Below, one piece after another: positions 21,426-32,707 of a stretch of DNA of 64,000 nucleotides; within the stretch, counting starts at the first letter, position 1, and each line of letters begins with the position of its first letter. The notes beneath the pieces were generated by a model. It was not told the DNA's origin. It was given only the letters and a program-made list of their open reading frames with translations, and did no database searches. This DNA is from Argyresthia goedartella (taxonomy: Eukaryota; Arthropoda; Insecta; Lepidoptera; Argyresthiidae): the NCBI GenBank assembly GCA_949825045.1, contig OX463814.1, forward strand, positions 37,094,383 to 37,158,382. The letters run 5' to 3'. The position numbers and the translations under genes are program-made.

Positions 21426-21541
21426 TCAGTTGTTGTTTGTTGTTTTGTGCAACGGTGGAAATTAGAAAGTGTTGTGTTTGAAGTGGCTGTCAAAGGGCAG
21501 GATTGTTGGAAAGTTATTTTGTGACTAGTGCGGATACAGCG
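21426..21541 (+). promoter_or_regulatory. Possible arthropod promoter and non-coding first exon
   Basis: TTCAGTTG at 21425 fits the arthropod initiator TCAGTY. It follows a locally GC-richer stretch (CCGCCATGGCTGCCGCGCGC). At 21541 the sequence GCGGTAGGTTT offers a good 5' splice site, so a first exon of about 115 nt is conceivable. No downstream exon was found within the window. Speculative. Confidence 0.2.
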
Positions 21542-23130
21542 GTAGGTTTCTGTTGTTGTTGATTGTTGTGTAATTGTCGGTTTTTGTCGCTGCTGCTATC
21601 GTGCGGTAACGGTTTCTGTGCATGTGGCTATGAAGTATCATAGACATGAGCAATATTCGAATAAACTTAATTGCAGAAAACAGCACATATATTCTATGAT
21701 TCATTCTTACGAAAGGTGAATAGAAATAAACATGAAGGCATTTTTTACATAAACGGCATCCTACTTGAATATTATGTGCAGTATCAACGGAATTAGTTGT
21801 GCAGGCCTATGTATTTAGGTAATATACCTCTAAGTATGCAGCCTAGCCCAACTAATTCAGTTTCTCACTATAAATATATGTATAAAAATACTTATACAAT
21901 GTAAATACTGCAAAACTATCCCAAAATAACATAATTATATGTATGTAGTCGCGGCTTGGTGATCTGCGATAAACGCAGAATCGATCAAAAGAGACTGCCC
22001 CGGCACGGCGGCGGGCGCGGGCCGGTGCGGGCCGGTGCGGGGGGTGGTGCGGTGGAACTTTGCCTCCACGCGCAAAAACACCGAAGTCAAACAATAGTTG
22101 TGTCGAAATTCACTAACTTGAGGTGCCGAAGTTTACTCGCAATTATACCGTGAACGTCGTCGTTCGGCGTGATTAAGGCTGCGGTTATTGTAACATCGAC
22201 ATAATGCCAACTACGCTTTACATTCTAACACGACCGACTCATTACATGATGTTTTGTAGCAAATGATAGCTCACTGAAGATGTAGAGACCTCCATTTAGA
22301 TAAATTATGCACGGGGCCGTTAACCAAGGGGCCGGCATTCAATCAAATGGCTAAATGTCCATTAGGCAAATAAGTGAGCGAAAGGTTTAACGAGATGCCT
22401 AAACGTGCCTAAGCAAACAATTAACACAAGACAGATTAGCATCGGCTTCGTTCGGCTCCAGTTCATAAAGTTGTGACCTAACTATAGTATTCGGACAGAT
22501 TATTACCAGTTGACTCTTATATAAATTAGCTGTTGCGTTGACACTATTTTGCAAAAACCAATTATGCCAGTTCTCCATTCCACTAAATCGAAAAGGTTGT
22601 CTTCCGGTAAGGCTGGTTGTTATAAGTTTCCGACGATGTTTATTTTAAACAAAAGTCTAGGCCATTTGTTTAAACGCCGATCCTTAATGAAAGGCCCGGG
22701 CTATTAATTAAGTGCATCATTTAACTAAATGACGATGACAGAGACATTGATATGGTGAGACTACAGTGACATTAATGAAAATTGGATGATTTTCTATTGG
22801 GAGCAATTTGCACCTTTACGTTACTTAGGACCAAGTGAACAATTACTGGTTGTAGGAACCACCGAACAAAGTTCAAAAAGGAATTGCAAAATTATCCGAT
22901 TTGAACTTAAACTAAACAAGAAATGGAATCTTCACCGTAAGTGGGGGCATCTGCGCCTGCGCATTCCTGCACATGAAAAACCCTCGACTAAGTTTCATCA
23001 AAGAAACGATTAGTTTGAAATTACACACATAAGTCACATTATGTCACCCGTCTCCCAGTCCTCTCTGTAACAATGGTGTGTCACGCCTCCTGACGTCCTT
23101 GGCCATTTATCATAGGACTAGATCTTATTG
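21542..23130. other. No gene; GC-rich patch
   Basis: A GC-rich patch at about 21996-22060 (repeats of GGGCCGGTGCG) stands out from the AT-rich surroundings. The antisense Pro/Ala/Arg-rich ORF over it is compositional. Confidence 0.5.
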
Positions 23131-23149
23131 TCACTTTGCTAAAGCCTCG

Positions 23150-23215
23150 GCACACTGCAGGCGGGACAGACGCGAGGCGGTGCGGCGCGGCGGGGCGGCG
23201 GGGCGGGGCGGTTGC
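23150..23215. repeat. GC-rich simple sequence (GGCGG/GGGGC)
   Basis: GCGGCGGGGCGGCGGGGCGG within AT-rich DNA. Possibly part of a MITE-like repeat or a CpG patch. Confidence 0.5.
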
Positions 23216-23633
23216 CAATGTTGTCAACAAAATTATTCAGAAGTCAGATAAGTTAGGCGTGGGCTGTACCCTAAGCTAATAGGAGTGAAGGAATCATCAA
23301 AATCGTAACTAACAAAAATTTATTTTAGCTTCCATATGTATGCACCCCGCACGCATATCGATCTAACGCCTAGGCGTGCGGGCATTCGGCTGAGAGGAGC
23401 AGGAGGTAACGGCAAACTCGAACTGATCGGCTAGTGCCTATATTTTGAGTAAATATTTGGATGCAACAATTTATTCGATGAATTCGATTCGACTGAAGTG
23501 CCTGAATGATTGATACCTTTGGTCACCCTACTTAGAAAGAGACACATGGCCGTCGTTTATTTGTCATTGTCGGCACGTTTTTTCGTTCACCGTACTCTGT
23601 CCTGTTTGGCTAATATGTCCATGGCATGGTCAA

Positions 23634-23984
23634 ATGGCCGCCATACTGACACAACAGCGCTGGCCCGCTTTCTGGTGTGGCATGTATAGTTTCTTGTATT
23701 TGACATCCGACCTGCTCCTGTCCCGCCTGCGGTGTGCTGAAGCCTTTAGTACTTACCTACATACTGTGTGCAGACAGCGAGACCTATTATCCTATAGGCT
23801 AATGCACAGCACTGCTGCTCAAATAAAGTACCACTCAAATGTCATGATTTCACTGTCAGTTCCCGAGCGAGAGACACTTGACAGCAATCTCCCAGTGGCG
23901 GTCTTGGATGTTTATAAGTATGTGACGTCGCTGTTTCTGGTTCCCACGACACATGGTGTCCTAGTGTGGGGCCAGAAGCAATGA
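23634..23984 (+). CDS. Unrecognised 116-codon ORF with polyadenylated-looking 3' flank
   Basis: An ATG-started frame of 116 codons begins MAAILTQQRWPAFWCGMYSF and ends VLVWGQKQ. I recognise no domain. A hydrophobic stretch near residues 15-30 (CGMYSFLYLTSDLLL) is present. About 260 bp downstream are ATTAAATAAATAAATAAA and an A run (24240-24260), directly followed by the J3 element. It could be the 3' end of a retrotransposed transcript or of an unidentified LINE, or a chance ORF. No start context or upstream exon supports a real gene. Confidence 0.15.
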   Translation: MAAILTQQRWPAFWCGMYSFLYLTSDLLLSRLRCAEAFSTYLHTVCRQRDLLSYRLMHSTAAQIKYHSNVMISLSVPERETLDSNLPVAVLDVYKYVTSLFLVPTTHGVLVWGQKQ

Positions 23985-24291
23985 GTATGCCTGATATGTA
24001 AATGTTTATATGTCTGTGGTACCAAACTCCAAACTATACTACTTAATAATACTATTTGATTTTGACCTGAATTTAATGTTTAATGTAATTTAATATGTAG
24101 TATTTTCTACGAATTTGTACCCTTTGTTCCCTACCTGATGTGAAATCGACTTAACTAAATTGATACTGACATTGTGTAAGTATTTGACTTTGTACAGCGC
24201 ATTGGGTGTACACCTGTAATGTTGTAAATCGTACTTGTATATTAAATAAATAAATAAAAAAACTTACTGAGATTACACAACTATGATTTAG

Positions 24292-25713
24292 GTTCAGGGC
24301 AGGTGGAGTAAATGTTGCTACCCCAGCCAGTGGAAATTGGCACTTGTGATTCCCCTCCCCAAAACGTCTAATCCCGCCTTCTTTAAAGATTTCCGTCCCA
24401 TTTCTATTCTGCATATCCTCTCCAAAGTCCTGGAATCAATTGTCCACTCCCAACTCTCCTCCTACCTTTCCTCAAAAATGTTACTGAATCCCCACCAATC
24501 AGGTTTCAGGCCGGGTCATAGCACTACCACAGCACTGCTCAAAGTCACTGACGACATTCAATTAGCTATGGATCAAAAGCAGCTTACGGTCCTTACACTG
24601 CTTGATTTCAGTAGCGCCTTTAACTGCGTCGATTTCGATATACTAGTCGAAATTTTAAAGTCACTTAATGTCTCCTCGCACTCTGCTCACTGGTTTGACT
24701 CCTACCTGAGAGACCGCCAGCAACGCATTAAGTCTGAGGAGATCTCAACGGACTGGTGTGATCTCTCCGCAGGTGTTCCGCAGGGAGGCATCCTTTCTCC
24801 TCTCCTCTTCTCGGTATTCATTAAATCCATCTCTGACGTTCTTACCTCTTCTTATCATCTGTACGCAGATGACCTTCAAATATATCGGCACTTCTCTCCG
24901 TGTGATGTGAATCTGACAGTAGAGGCGTTGAATGCTGATCTCGATAACATCAGGAAATGGGCTACCTCTTATGGTCTGCTTGTCAACCCGGGCAAATCGC
25001 AGGCCATGATTTTGGGTACTCGTCACTCTCATAACCTAGTTCAGAAAATGCCCGTCGACCCTATAGTGTATGATGGTAACATAATTTCATACAGCGAGAA
25101 GGCCAAGAATCTTGGGGTTGTATTTGATAAATTGTTGTCCTGGTCGCCCCATGTTTGTGAGGTCAGCAGACGAGTCTTTGCGTCATTTCACTCCCTACGG
25201 AGATTGCAGCACTTCCTGCCACAGCAGACTAAAATCACCCTTGCCCAGTCCCTCCTACTACCTTTAATCGACTATGCAGATGTTTGCTGGATCGGTGCGA
25301 ACGAAAAACAACTGAACAAACTCGAACGACTTCAAAACCTCGGGATTCGGTTTGTCTTCGGGCTGCGCAAGTATGACCATGTCTCACAGTATCGCAAGGA
25401 GTTGGGGTGGCTTCCGATTCGCCTTCGTCGTGATATGCACGTTCTCTCCTATCTGTTCAACATTTTGCGTAATCCCCGCTACCCCTCATACCTTCGAGAA
25501 CGTTTCGAGTTTATTTCCTCCAGGCATAGCAACCGGAGATCCCACACGATGTCTCTTCTCTCTACTCCTCGGCATAACACTGCCGCTTACAAACACTCGT
25601 TTAGGTTAACGGCGATCCGACTGTGGAACGCACTTCCCTGCGCTATTAGAGATAGTCCCACAATTTTCACTTTTAAGACAAGATTGAAAGAGCATTTCCT
25701 TTCTCTTTCGTGA
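24292..25713 (+). CDS. J3 Jockey-clade reverse transcriptase, intact but lacking the endonuclease
   Basis: The longest coding sequence in the window. From an in-frame leucine codon at 24337 there are 458 residues to a TGA at 25711. The frame stays open back to a TAG at 24289, and the upstream residues PSQWKLALVIPLPK match the family, so no true start is present and the copy is 5'-truncated. Counting from 24337: DFRPISIL (18-25), the palm motif LLDFSSAFNCVD (88-99, catalytic Asp90), GVPQGGILSPLLF (146-158) and the catalytic YADD box (176-179). The LGVVFD segment and a C-terminal TFKTRLKEHFLSLS end follow. It copies element RNA into DNA at the target site. The endonuclease and ORF1 are missing, so this copy is not autonomous. 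The open frame suggests recent insertion. Confidence 0.95.
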   Translation, partial: VQGRWSKCCYPSQWKLALVIPLPKTSNPAFFKDFRPISILHILSKVLESIVHSQLSSYLSSKMLLNPHQSGFRPGHSTTTALLKVTDDIQLAMDQKQLTVLTLLDFSSAFNCVDFDILVEILKSLNVSSHSAHWFDSYLRDRQQRIKSEEISTDWCDLSAGVPQGGILSPLLFSVFIKSISDVLTSSYHLYADDLQIYRHFSPCDVNLTVEALNADLDNIRKWATSYGLLVNPGKSQAMILGTRHSHNLVQKMPVDPIVYDGNIISYSEKAKNLGVVFDKLLSWSPHVCEVSRRVFASFHSLRRLQHFLPQQTKITLAQSLLLPLIDYADVCWIGANEKQLNKLERLQNLGIRFVFGLRKYDHVSQYRKELGWLPIRLRRDMHVLSYLFNILRNPRYPSYLRERFEFISSRHSNRRSHTMSLLSTPRHNTAAYKHSFRLTAIRLWNALPCAIRDSPTIFTFKTRLKEHFLSLS

Positions 25714-25997
25714 TAGGTACTTTTATATATGTATATATAAGTAGTATATGTTTGATATATATAATTTTTTTTGCTTTTGTATTTTATTTAGTATATATCA
25801 TTTATTAAATTATTATGTTTTAGTTGTAAACAATTAGATGTGTACAGTTTTATTGCGCACTAGGACTCTCCTGTTGCACAATTTTTCCTGTCCTACCTAG
25901 GTTTGCTGGTAGAAATCTCTCTTTAGAGATAAGCTCGCCTTTGCTCATAAAATGTTTTGTTACCTTACTATTAAGATTTCTGTGCAATAAAGAACAT
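25714..25997 (+). mobile_element. J3 3' UTR and polyadenylation signal
   Basis: Contains the hairpin-like AGAAATCTCTCTTTAGAGAT and ends GTGCAATAAAGAACATGA. It is shared with 16.4 kb and 61.6 kb, which defines the 3' end of this family. Confidence 0.85.
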
Positions 25998-26200
25998 GAA
26001 TATGAGTATATTCCTGACCGAGAGGTGGCCGAGAGAAGACAAAAGGAGTGTGGACGTGAGCGATGGGTTGATGACATTAGCAACGTGGCTCGCGGGGAAA
26101 ACCTGGGTTCGGTGGGCACAAGTTGGCACAAAAAAGAGGAGGCTTTTACCCAGCAGTGGGCGGACGCGCGGTTTCAAAGGACTTCTTTTTATACGAACAG
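25998..26200 (+). pseudogene. RTE-type retrotransposon C-terminal fragment
   Basis: The frame RRQKECGRERWVDDISNVA followed by WHKKEEAFTQQWADARF matches the end of RTE-clade polyproteins, RxGRxxxRWxDDIxxVAG ... WxxLxEAxVQQW. 5'-truncated, with no reverse transcriptase motif left. It abuts the J3 3' end. Confidence 0.75.
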
Positions 26201-26937
26201 TCGACCGTATCCAGCAGGCAGATTTGCGAAAATTGAACTCAGGTCACGATAAAACTATTTATTAATTACAGGAGATTTAGAACACAAAACTTAGGTATTT
26301 AGAAAATAGGTTCTGTTTAGTTTGTATCCGTTTGAAGTAGTGTGGACCTTACATATTTATTGCATCGATGTGACGTTGAGACCTTTGCTATAACAAATAA
26401 AGCTTTGAGTTTGAGATAGACTGTGATTTTACTCTTTTCACGAATCTCTATAAAAAATCGTACCCACCCTCTGAATAAAGGTTTCATTTTAAGCTCTCAG
26501 AGTTCACCGAATTATAACTTTTTCGTGATTGGATTTGAGTAATTTCGCGTGAAAAATGTCACCTAATATTTTCCAAACAAAGCCAAAGGCGTCAATGAAA
26601 GTTTGCCCAATTTAATAAGGCTCGAAGTCATAAACCGGGATCCCATTTCTCAGGCACGAAATCTCAGGAGCAATATTGAAGCCTGCAGGTTTATGGAAGA
26701 ATGCTTGTGCATTTACTAGGCTTAAGTTTCACAGTAGGTATCAAATATACAAAAGACTTGGCCTGAATAATTTGGTTTTAAAGCCAGCGTAAATGTTTAT
26801 TGTGATCAAATGTTTTGTCTGAAGTAGTATAGGTAGGTATTACAGGTATTATTAAATAACATATAAATGAGCAGCGTTTTGTAATGGTGCGTGAGGGTAA
26901 GTAATATATGGGTAAATTATCGGGTGCTTCTAATATT
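26201..26937. other. No gene; one retroelement-like tail
   Basis: ACAAATAAAGCTTTGAGTTTGAG at about 26391-26415 (AATAAA, then TTTGAG repeats) looks like the 3' end of another LINE. The rest is unassigned. Confidence 0.45.
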
Positions 26938-27030
26938 TTTACCCGACTGCACAAGAAGGAGAGTAATGTTTTTCGAACGTTTGCATTGAACGTATATATG
27001 TTACTATGTATGTTTGAACGTATGTACTAA
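26938..27030 (+). repeat. Left part of dispersed repeat E, split by J2
   Basis: TTTTTACCCGACTGCACAAG starts it. The continuation with GGCACGCGCTACGGCC lies at 28.27 kb, beyond the J2 insertion. Confidence 0.6.
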
Positions 27031-27157
27031 TAATATGGACATTTACCACTCTGGCAAAAAATTTGAACAAACAGAGGTCAAAACGATTTTAGGAATAGAC
27101 ATTGATAGCAATCTTAAATGGAAAACACAAATTGAAACCACAATGTAGCTAAATAAA

Positions 27158-27300
27158 GCCAGTGGGTCGACCCTCTGATATACTAAAGTCGACAGGATCT
27201 CCATGGACGCGGATGGCACAGGACTGTAGGGGTTGGCGCTATAGAGAAGAGGCCTGTGCCCAGCGGTGGGTTGATGTGGGCTGAGCATGAAGATGGTGTT
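27158..27300 (+). mobile_element. 143-bp RTE-like tail inserted in J2 with 10-bp target duplication
   Basis: GCTAAATAAA occurs at 27148-27157 and again at 27301-27310. The insert reads LREEACAQRWVDVG, similar to the end of RTE-type proteins, then a GAAGATGGTG tail. The J2 reading frame (LNKCSYAL) resumes exactly at the second target copy. Confidence 0.82.
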
Positions 27301-27706
27301 GCTAAATAAATGTTCATATGCATTGTACAAACTTTCCAAAACAGTCGGTAAGGATGCAGTATTATTAGCTTCCAATGTATACGTAGAATCCATTCTGCGA
27401 TTTGAAATAATGTTTTGGGGTAACGAGGGGGGAAAGGAAAAAGTACTAATAGCACAAAAAAATATATATATCTGACTTACGCCCCAGAGATAGTTGCAGG
27501 CCTCATTTTAAGAGGCTAAATATTTTGACGTTTCCCTCATAATTATACATTTACGAGGTTGCTAATTTTGTCAAAACCATTCCAATCTATCTGATAATAA
27601 CACCAGTAAACGTCACAAATCTAAAATCCATTTGCCACAATATAATACAGCCTTATTTAAAAATACAATATTAGTCAAAAAGTAGTACAATATTCATTGT
27701 AATACG

Positions 27707-27803
27707 TAATACGTGTCAATGGCTTGGCACCTATCGTAATACGTGTCAATGGCTTGGCACCTATCGTAATACGTGTCAATGGCTTGGCACTTGGCACCTA
27801 TCG
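27707..27803. repeat. 30-bp tandem triplication
   Basis: TAATACGTGTCAATGGCTTG plus GCACCTATCG is repeated at 27707, 27737 and 27767. The last unit has a small TTGGCAC duplication. It lies inside the J2 coding remnant. Confidence 0.95.
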
Positions 27804-28148
27804 TTGTAACAAGCTGCCGGATTGTGTGCGTAATATAGAACATGCAATAATACTATTTAAGAGGTAACTGATAAAGTTACTCATAAATAAGACAAAATAC
27901 ACATTAAATTAATACAATAAATGATCCAACAATATAATTACAATAATGAATATACATATAATTATAGATAGGTAATGTCTTAAGCTTACTTCAAAATAAA
28001 TGGATAGCTACTTATAGAAAATGATATAATAAAATGTTGCATAGTGTTCTTCTACATCTATAAAATATTTGTATCCCCTACGGCGAAATATAGAGATGCT
28101 ACACCTGCTCTAACAAGCTATTGTACCTATGTTTGACAAATAAAATAT

Positions 28149-28470
<322 letters not shown>

Positions 28471-28596
28471 TTGTTTTTATAATGATTCCACTTGTCAGGG
28501 TAATAACCACAGTTATCACTGAAAAATAACCACAGTGAGAGCATCTTAATATAACTTGAATAGCAGTTTTGTAAACTATTCTAAAACGATTTTGTG

Positions 28597-28725
28597 CAGG
28601 GTGACATTTAATTAGCTGACCATATTTTGGGGAAAGATTTATGAATAACTTTCTCAAAAAACATATGGTAGCAAATGAAAAAAAAAACCCTCAGTACGTT
28701 GACCCAAGTTACTATGGGGGGGGGG
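28597..28725 (+). repeat. Family C terminal repeat, partial copy
   Basis: TGACATTTAATTAGCTGACC then ATATTTTGGGGAAAG, as at 45.9 kb. It continues into an A run and a G run (GGGGGGGGGG at about 28717). Confidence 0.75.
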
Positions 28726-28928
28726 GTGTATTTTTTTGTTCTTAACCCGAAAGTTGATTATAATGACACTATAATTCCCCAAAGTATCATTCTGTTGAAG
28801 TTACTTACGAATGCATGAGAAGGTATTTATGTCGTTACCATATCTTTGAATTGACTATATAATGGATTGGCCTATCATGGTTGAATTAGAACTTTCATTG
28901 AACGAAGAAATTAAGATTTTAGGGAAAA

Positions 28929-29010
28929 ACACTGCGCTAGCTTAGGTGAAGACTAAAGGGGGTGAGCGCAGTGAAGCCTCCGAGTAGTCTTCGTGTTAGT
29001 TTGACATGTA
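28929..29010 (+). repeat. Copy of the MITE hairpin core
   Basis: ACACTGCGCTAGCTTAGGTG, hairpin GAAGACTAAAGGGGGTG...TCCGAGTAGTCTTC, then GTGTTAGTTTGACATG. No flanking terminal repeats were found. Confidence 0.85.
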
Positions 29011-29474
29011 TATCACAAAAACATTGGGTAGTACTGAATAAAAATGTTTTTAAAATACATGTTTTATCAAATTCTCGAAATGGTTGGCCAGATCATGAAA
29101 TGACCAATTCTATGTTATGGCTACGAAATATACATCAAATACCTACATTGAACATAAATCATTCTCTAGTTAATGAATTGTTATAAAAAATTGTCGCGTG
29201 TGTTTTATGATATTATAATAATACTCGTCAACATATTCCTTGCTGCTCCATAACCTGCTGATTCTTGATCAAGAGCCGAATGTTTTGAGTTCATCATTGC
29301 AACATCAGAAAGCATTCCGAGGTGAAGGTTAATTCTAATGCTTCCTTTACATAATTACCAAGGTTTGCCGAACTCTTGTGATTCCCTGGCAAGCCCTGGC
29401 TAACGACAGTGATATACTTTCTGAGCAGGGTTTTTCAGAATCTAATAGATGGCAATGAAGACCCTTTACCCTTT
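29011..29474. other. No recognisable feature
   Basis: One chance ORF. No repeat assigned. Confidence 0.5.
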
Positions 29475-30105
29475 CCATTTTGAGCGTTCCGTAGAGAAAC
29501 AAGGAACCCTTATAGTTTCGTCATGTCTGTCTGTCCGTCTGTATGTCACAGCAACTTGATTCAGTAACTATCTGCATTTTTATACAAAAATTAAAAAAAT
29601 AAAACATACATGGAACTGAAACCATTTTTTTTTCATCAAACATATGTGTTTATAGATAAGTCTTTTTACAAATGATGTTGAGTTTTCTTATACCATTTTT
29701 CCTCAAAGAAAATCGTTAAAGAGACAAACCATTCCAAAGTGAAAAAAATTGTGTCTGCCCTCTAACTTTTAAACTAAGAGAGTGAAAAATCTAAAAAATA
29801 TATGTTGTGTATCTCAATAAGCACTTTCAACGATAATTAGTTTGAACAAAATAAAATAAGCAGTTAACAAGAAATAAAACATTTATTAAAAACCGCAAAT
29901 ATAACTTTGTCATTCATACAAACACTATGAAAAACAAAGTAATTATTTGCTGGTGAAGAATGTTACTGATATTTTTTTTAGGTGTATCAGGTGTATGTGA
30001 AGTGAGTAACTTCCTAATTATTATTTTTTGGTTCATATTCTAAATTTATTACGGAACCCTAAATGTGCAAAGTCCGACACGCACTTGGCCGGTTTTTTTT
30101 CCTTC
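29475..30105 (+). repeat. Family R repeat, long diverged variant
   Basis: Starts at a GTTCCGTAGAGAAACAAGGA motif with TGTCTGTCTGTCCGTCTGTA. It ends TACGGAACCCTAAATGTGCA, then CACGCACTTGGCCGGTTTTT. The ends match the family. The interior is longer and AT-rich. Confidence 0.7.
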
Positions 30106-30456
30106 GGCGCATGATGAATGTGGTAAATATGGGTACATCGTAACCTTATGGTATCACGTTTGCAGGATAATTGTTATTGGAGAATCAGTGCTGTCAAATA
30201 TTTATCTTTACTTTCATATTACTAAACTTTTTTTTGTTTAGGATGTCTTCAGCACCATCTATGGGATTTTGAAAAAAAAAACTGCTCAGAAAGTATTAAA
30301 TTGTAAATGAGGTACAACTAACTCGCGCCAAAACACACTACACATTTGTGTTTACGGGAGTTCGACAAACCAGGCAAGTATGTAAATCAAGCATTAAAAT
30401 ACATATTTTTTAATTTATTCTCACAAACAAACCAGCAGTATTTGGCATACGGAAAC
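30106..30456. other. No recognisable feature
   Basis: AT-rich flank of the satellite array. Nothing assigned. Confidence 0.5.
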
Positions 30457-30976
30457 CCGCGAGTGAATCAACAAGCGAGAGAAGGTCACTGTCGATTCTA
30501 TTGAGTTCAATAATCCGCGAGTGAATCAACAAGCGAGAGAAGGTCACTGTCGATTCTATTGAGTTCAATAATCCGCGAGTGAATCAACAAGCGAGAGAAG
30601 GTCACTGTCGATTCTATTGAGTTCAATAATCCGCGAGTGAATCAACAAGCGAGAGAAGGTCACTGTCGATTCTATTGAGTTCAATAATCCGCGAGTGAAT
30701 CAACAAGCGAGAGAAGGTCACTGTCGATTCTATTGAGTTCAATAATCCGCGAGTGAATCAACAAGCGAGAGAAGGTCACTGTCGATTCTATTGAGTTCAA
30801 TAATCCGCGAGTGAATCAACAAGCGAGAGAAGGTCACTGTCGATTCTATTGAGTTCAATAATCCGCGAGTGAATCAACAAGCGAGAGAAGGTCACTGTCG
30901 ATTCTATTGAGTTCAATAATCCGCGAGTGAATCAACAAGCGAGAGAAGGTCACTGTCGATTCTATTGAGTTCAACT
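30457..30976. repeat. Nine identical 58-bp tandem repeats
   Basis: Units start at 30457, 30515, 30573, 30631, 30689, 30747, 30805, 30863 and 30921. Each starts CCGCGAGTGAATCAACAAGC. I see no difference between units. The array ends at TTGAGTTCAACTCAA, a 15-base palindrome. Confidence 0.98.
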
Positions 30977-32707
30977 CAATGCAAAGCTTTATTGTAAATC
31001 ATCGGTGCAGTAACAACACTCGAAGGAATACAGCCAAAGTGCCTCCTTGAGAGAGAGGTTACGCGAAAAGGGACCTGAAGTGATTGGAAACGCTTTTTCG
31101 GTTTTTGGTGATTTGATGCCTTAGAATTTCCTCTTTCATTTGGAAGAAACAGATTTATTTTAAGTTTTTTTAATATATATACGTCACTAGTCAAAACACA
31201 CGTACACGACTCTAAAGTTTAAACTCGATAAACTCGAAATAAATTATGTTCCCTGTCCATGTTTGGCGCAATGGCTTACAAATATTATATTTATTGAACA
31301 TTAGCCGTATAATTGCTTTGCTAGCAACTTATATATATAGCTACAACTCTAAGATATGGAGGGGGTGCAGCTTATAGATTTACATATTAATAATTTCTAT
31401 TCTCTTTGGTGGACAAAACGTTACAATTTCTACCTCTTAGATTCGCGCGGCGCGGCTGGATCGGCGGTGGGACTTACGAAGGAAAATTTATATTGACTTT
31501 TATTCTACGTTCCACACCGAACAAGGCTCTCACCCAAATATTATAGATCTTACAAAAAGAAACTCCCGTTCAACACTTGTTTAAACACTACAATGTAAAG
31601 GATTTGACGTTTAATTTAAGGTTGAACTGTGTAACATTTTTGTAGAAACACTGTCTAAGTTATTGTAACAAAACAATACGTGTAATTTATCAGTCGCTCA
31701 AACTTTTCGTTACAGTGACTTACAGTAAAATATGTCTCTTAAAAGTATTAAGTGTGTATGAGTAAGGTTTGATCTGAAGATGATTTATCTCGCCACTGCT
31801 TTTACTGTCAGCCATTATTCGTTTTCGCCTTTATGACAGGCAATTAAGGGTCATTTGGCTAACACTATTGTTTTGCATATCACTTTCTTGACGTTGATAA
31901 ATCTTTTGCTTTGATTACCGTTTCGAGCAAACTAGAGATAAAGGTATGACGGTCAACCTCCATGGTCTGACCTCAGTTTCCGGGCTTGGCGTGGTGACGA
32001 CACGTTATTTTTTTATGTCTGGACTTTCTCTCTCTGGTGTTTTAGGCTACAGTAAATATATATTTTCAGTTCGATCAGTAACAATGTGTTGCTGTCAGCT
32101 GGGCTCTTTGGGTTCCCACAAATAGCACTGTATTTATAATATTGCATTTTATATTTTTATTTTATTGTACTACAGCATATACCTACTGTGAAGTCTAGGC
32201 TGTCTTGTGTTAATCGACGACGTAAGTTTGAATGTTATGACATTACTGTGTTTGACAATGTCTTTTGCAATTTTCATTATTTCGACTTTGTTTTAACTGT
32301 CATTGACAGGACAGAGTCAGATATCCTCAATATTCAAGCTTAGTTTCGATTTCAACATTCGGGGTAGCTGATCTCCACAATTTTTATTATTTAATGAACT
32401 TACATTGTTATTTGTGATTTAACAAATTTTGTACATTTTACGTTTACCTAGTTTTCAGTTACATGACGACCGGAAACTCAGGTGAGACCAAAAAGGTTGA
32501 CCGCAAAAAAAGGCTCTTCTGTTTGTCATCGTCGAACCTATGCCTAGCGCACAAGAACTGTCGGATTTTCAGCTGTAATTTTACTTCGTCGATTCGCTGT
32601 GACGCCTTCAGAATCCTGTAAAGTGTCGAATTGATAATGGATGTAGGTAACATCAAGAGCTTGAAAACACTACTTACTAACGAAAGTTCTTTATCTCATG
32701 AGAGCAT
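30977..32707. other. No recognisable gene
   Basis: 1.7 kb with short chance ORFs only. No repeat family assigned. One of the longest unassigned stretches. Confidence 0.45.

Noticed and set aside
21852..22094. Pro/Ala/Arg-rich minus-strand ORF
   Set aside because: Result of a GC-rich patch. No start context or homology signal.
24745..25032. ORFs antisense or out of frame within the J3 reverse transcriptase
   Set aside because: Shadows of the real frame.
30457..30976. CRISPR array
   Set aside because: The 58-bp units are contiguous without spacers. This is a tandem satellite, and the sequence is eukaryotic.
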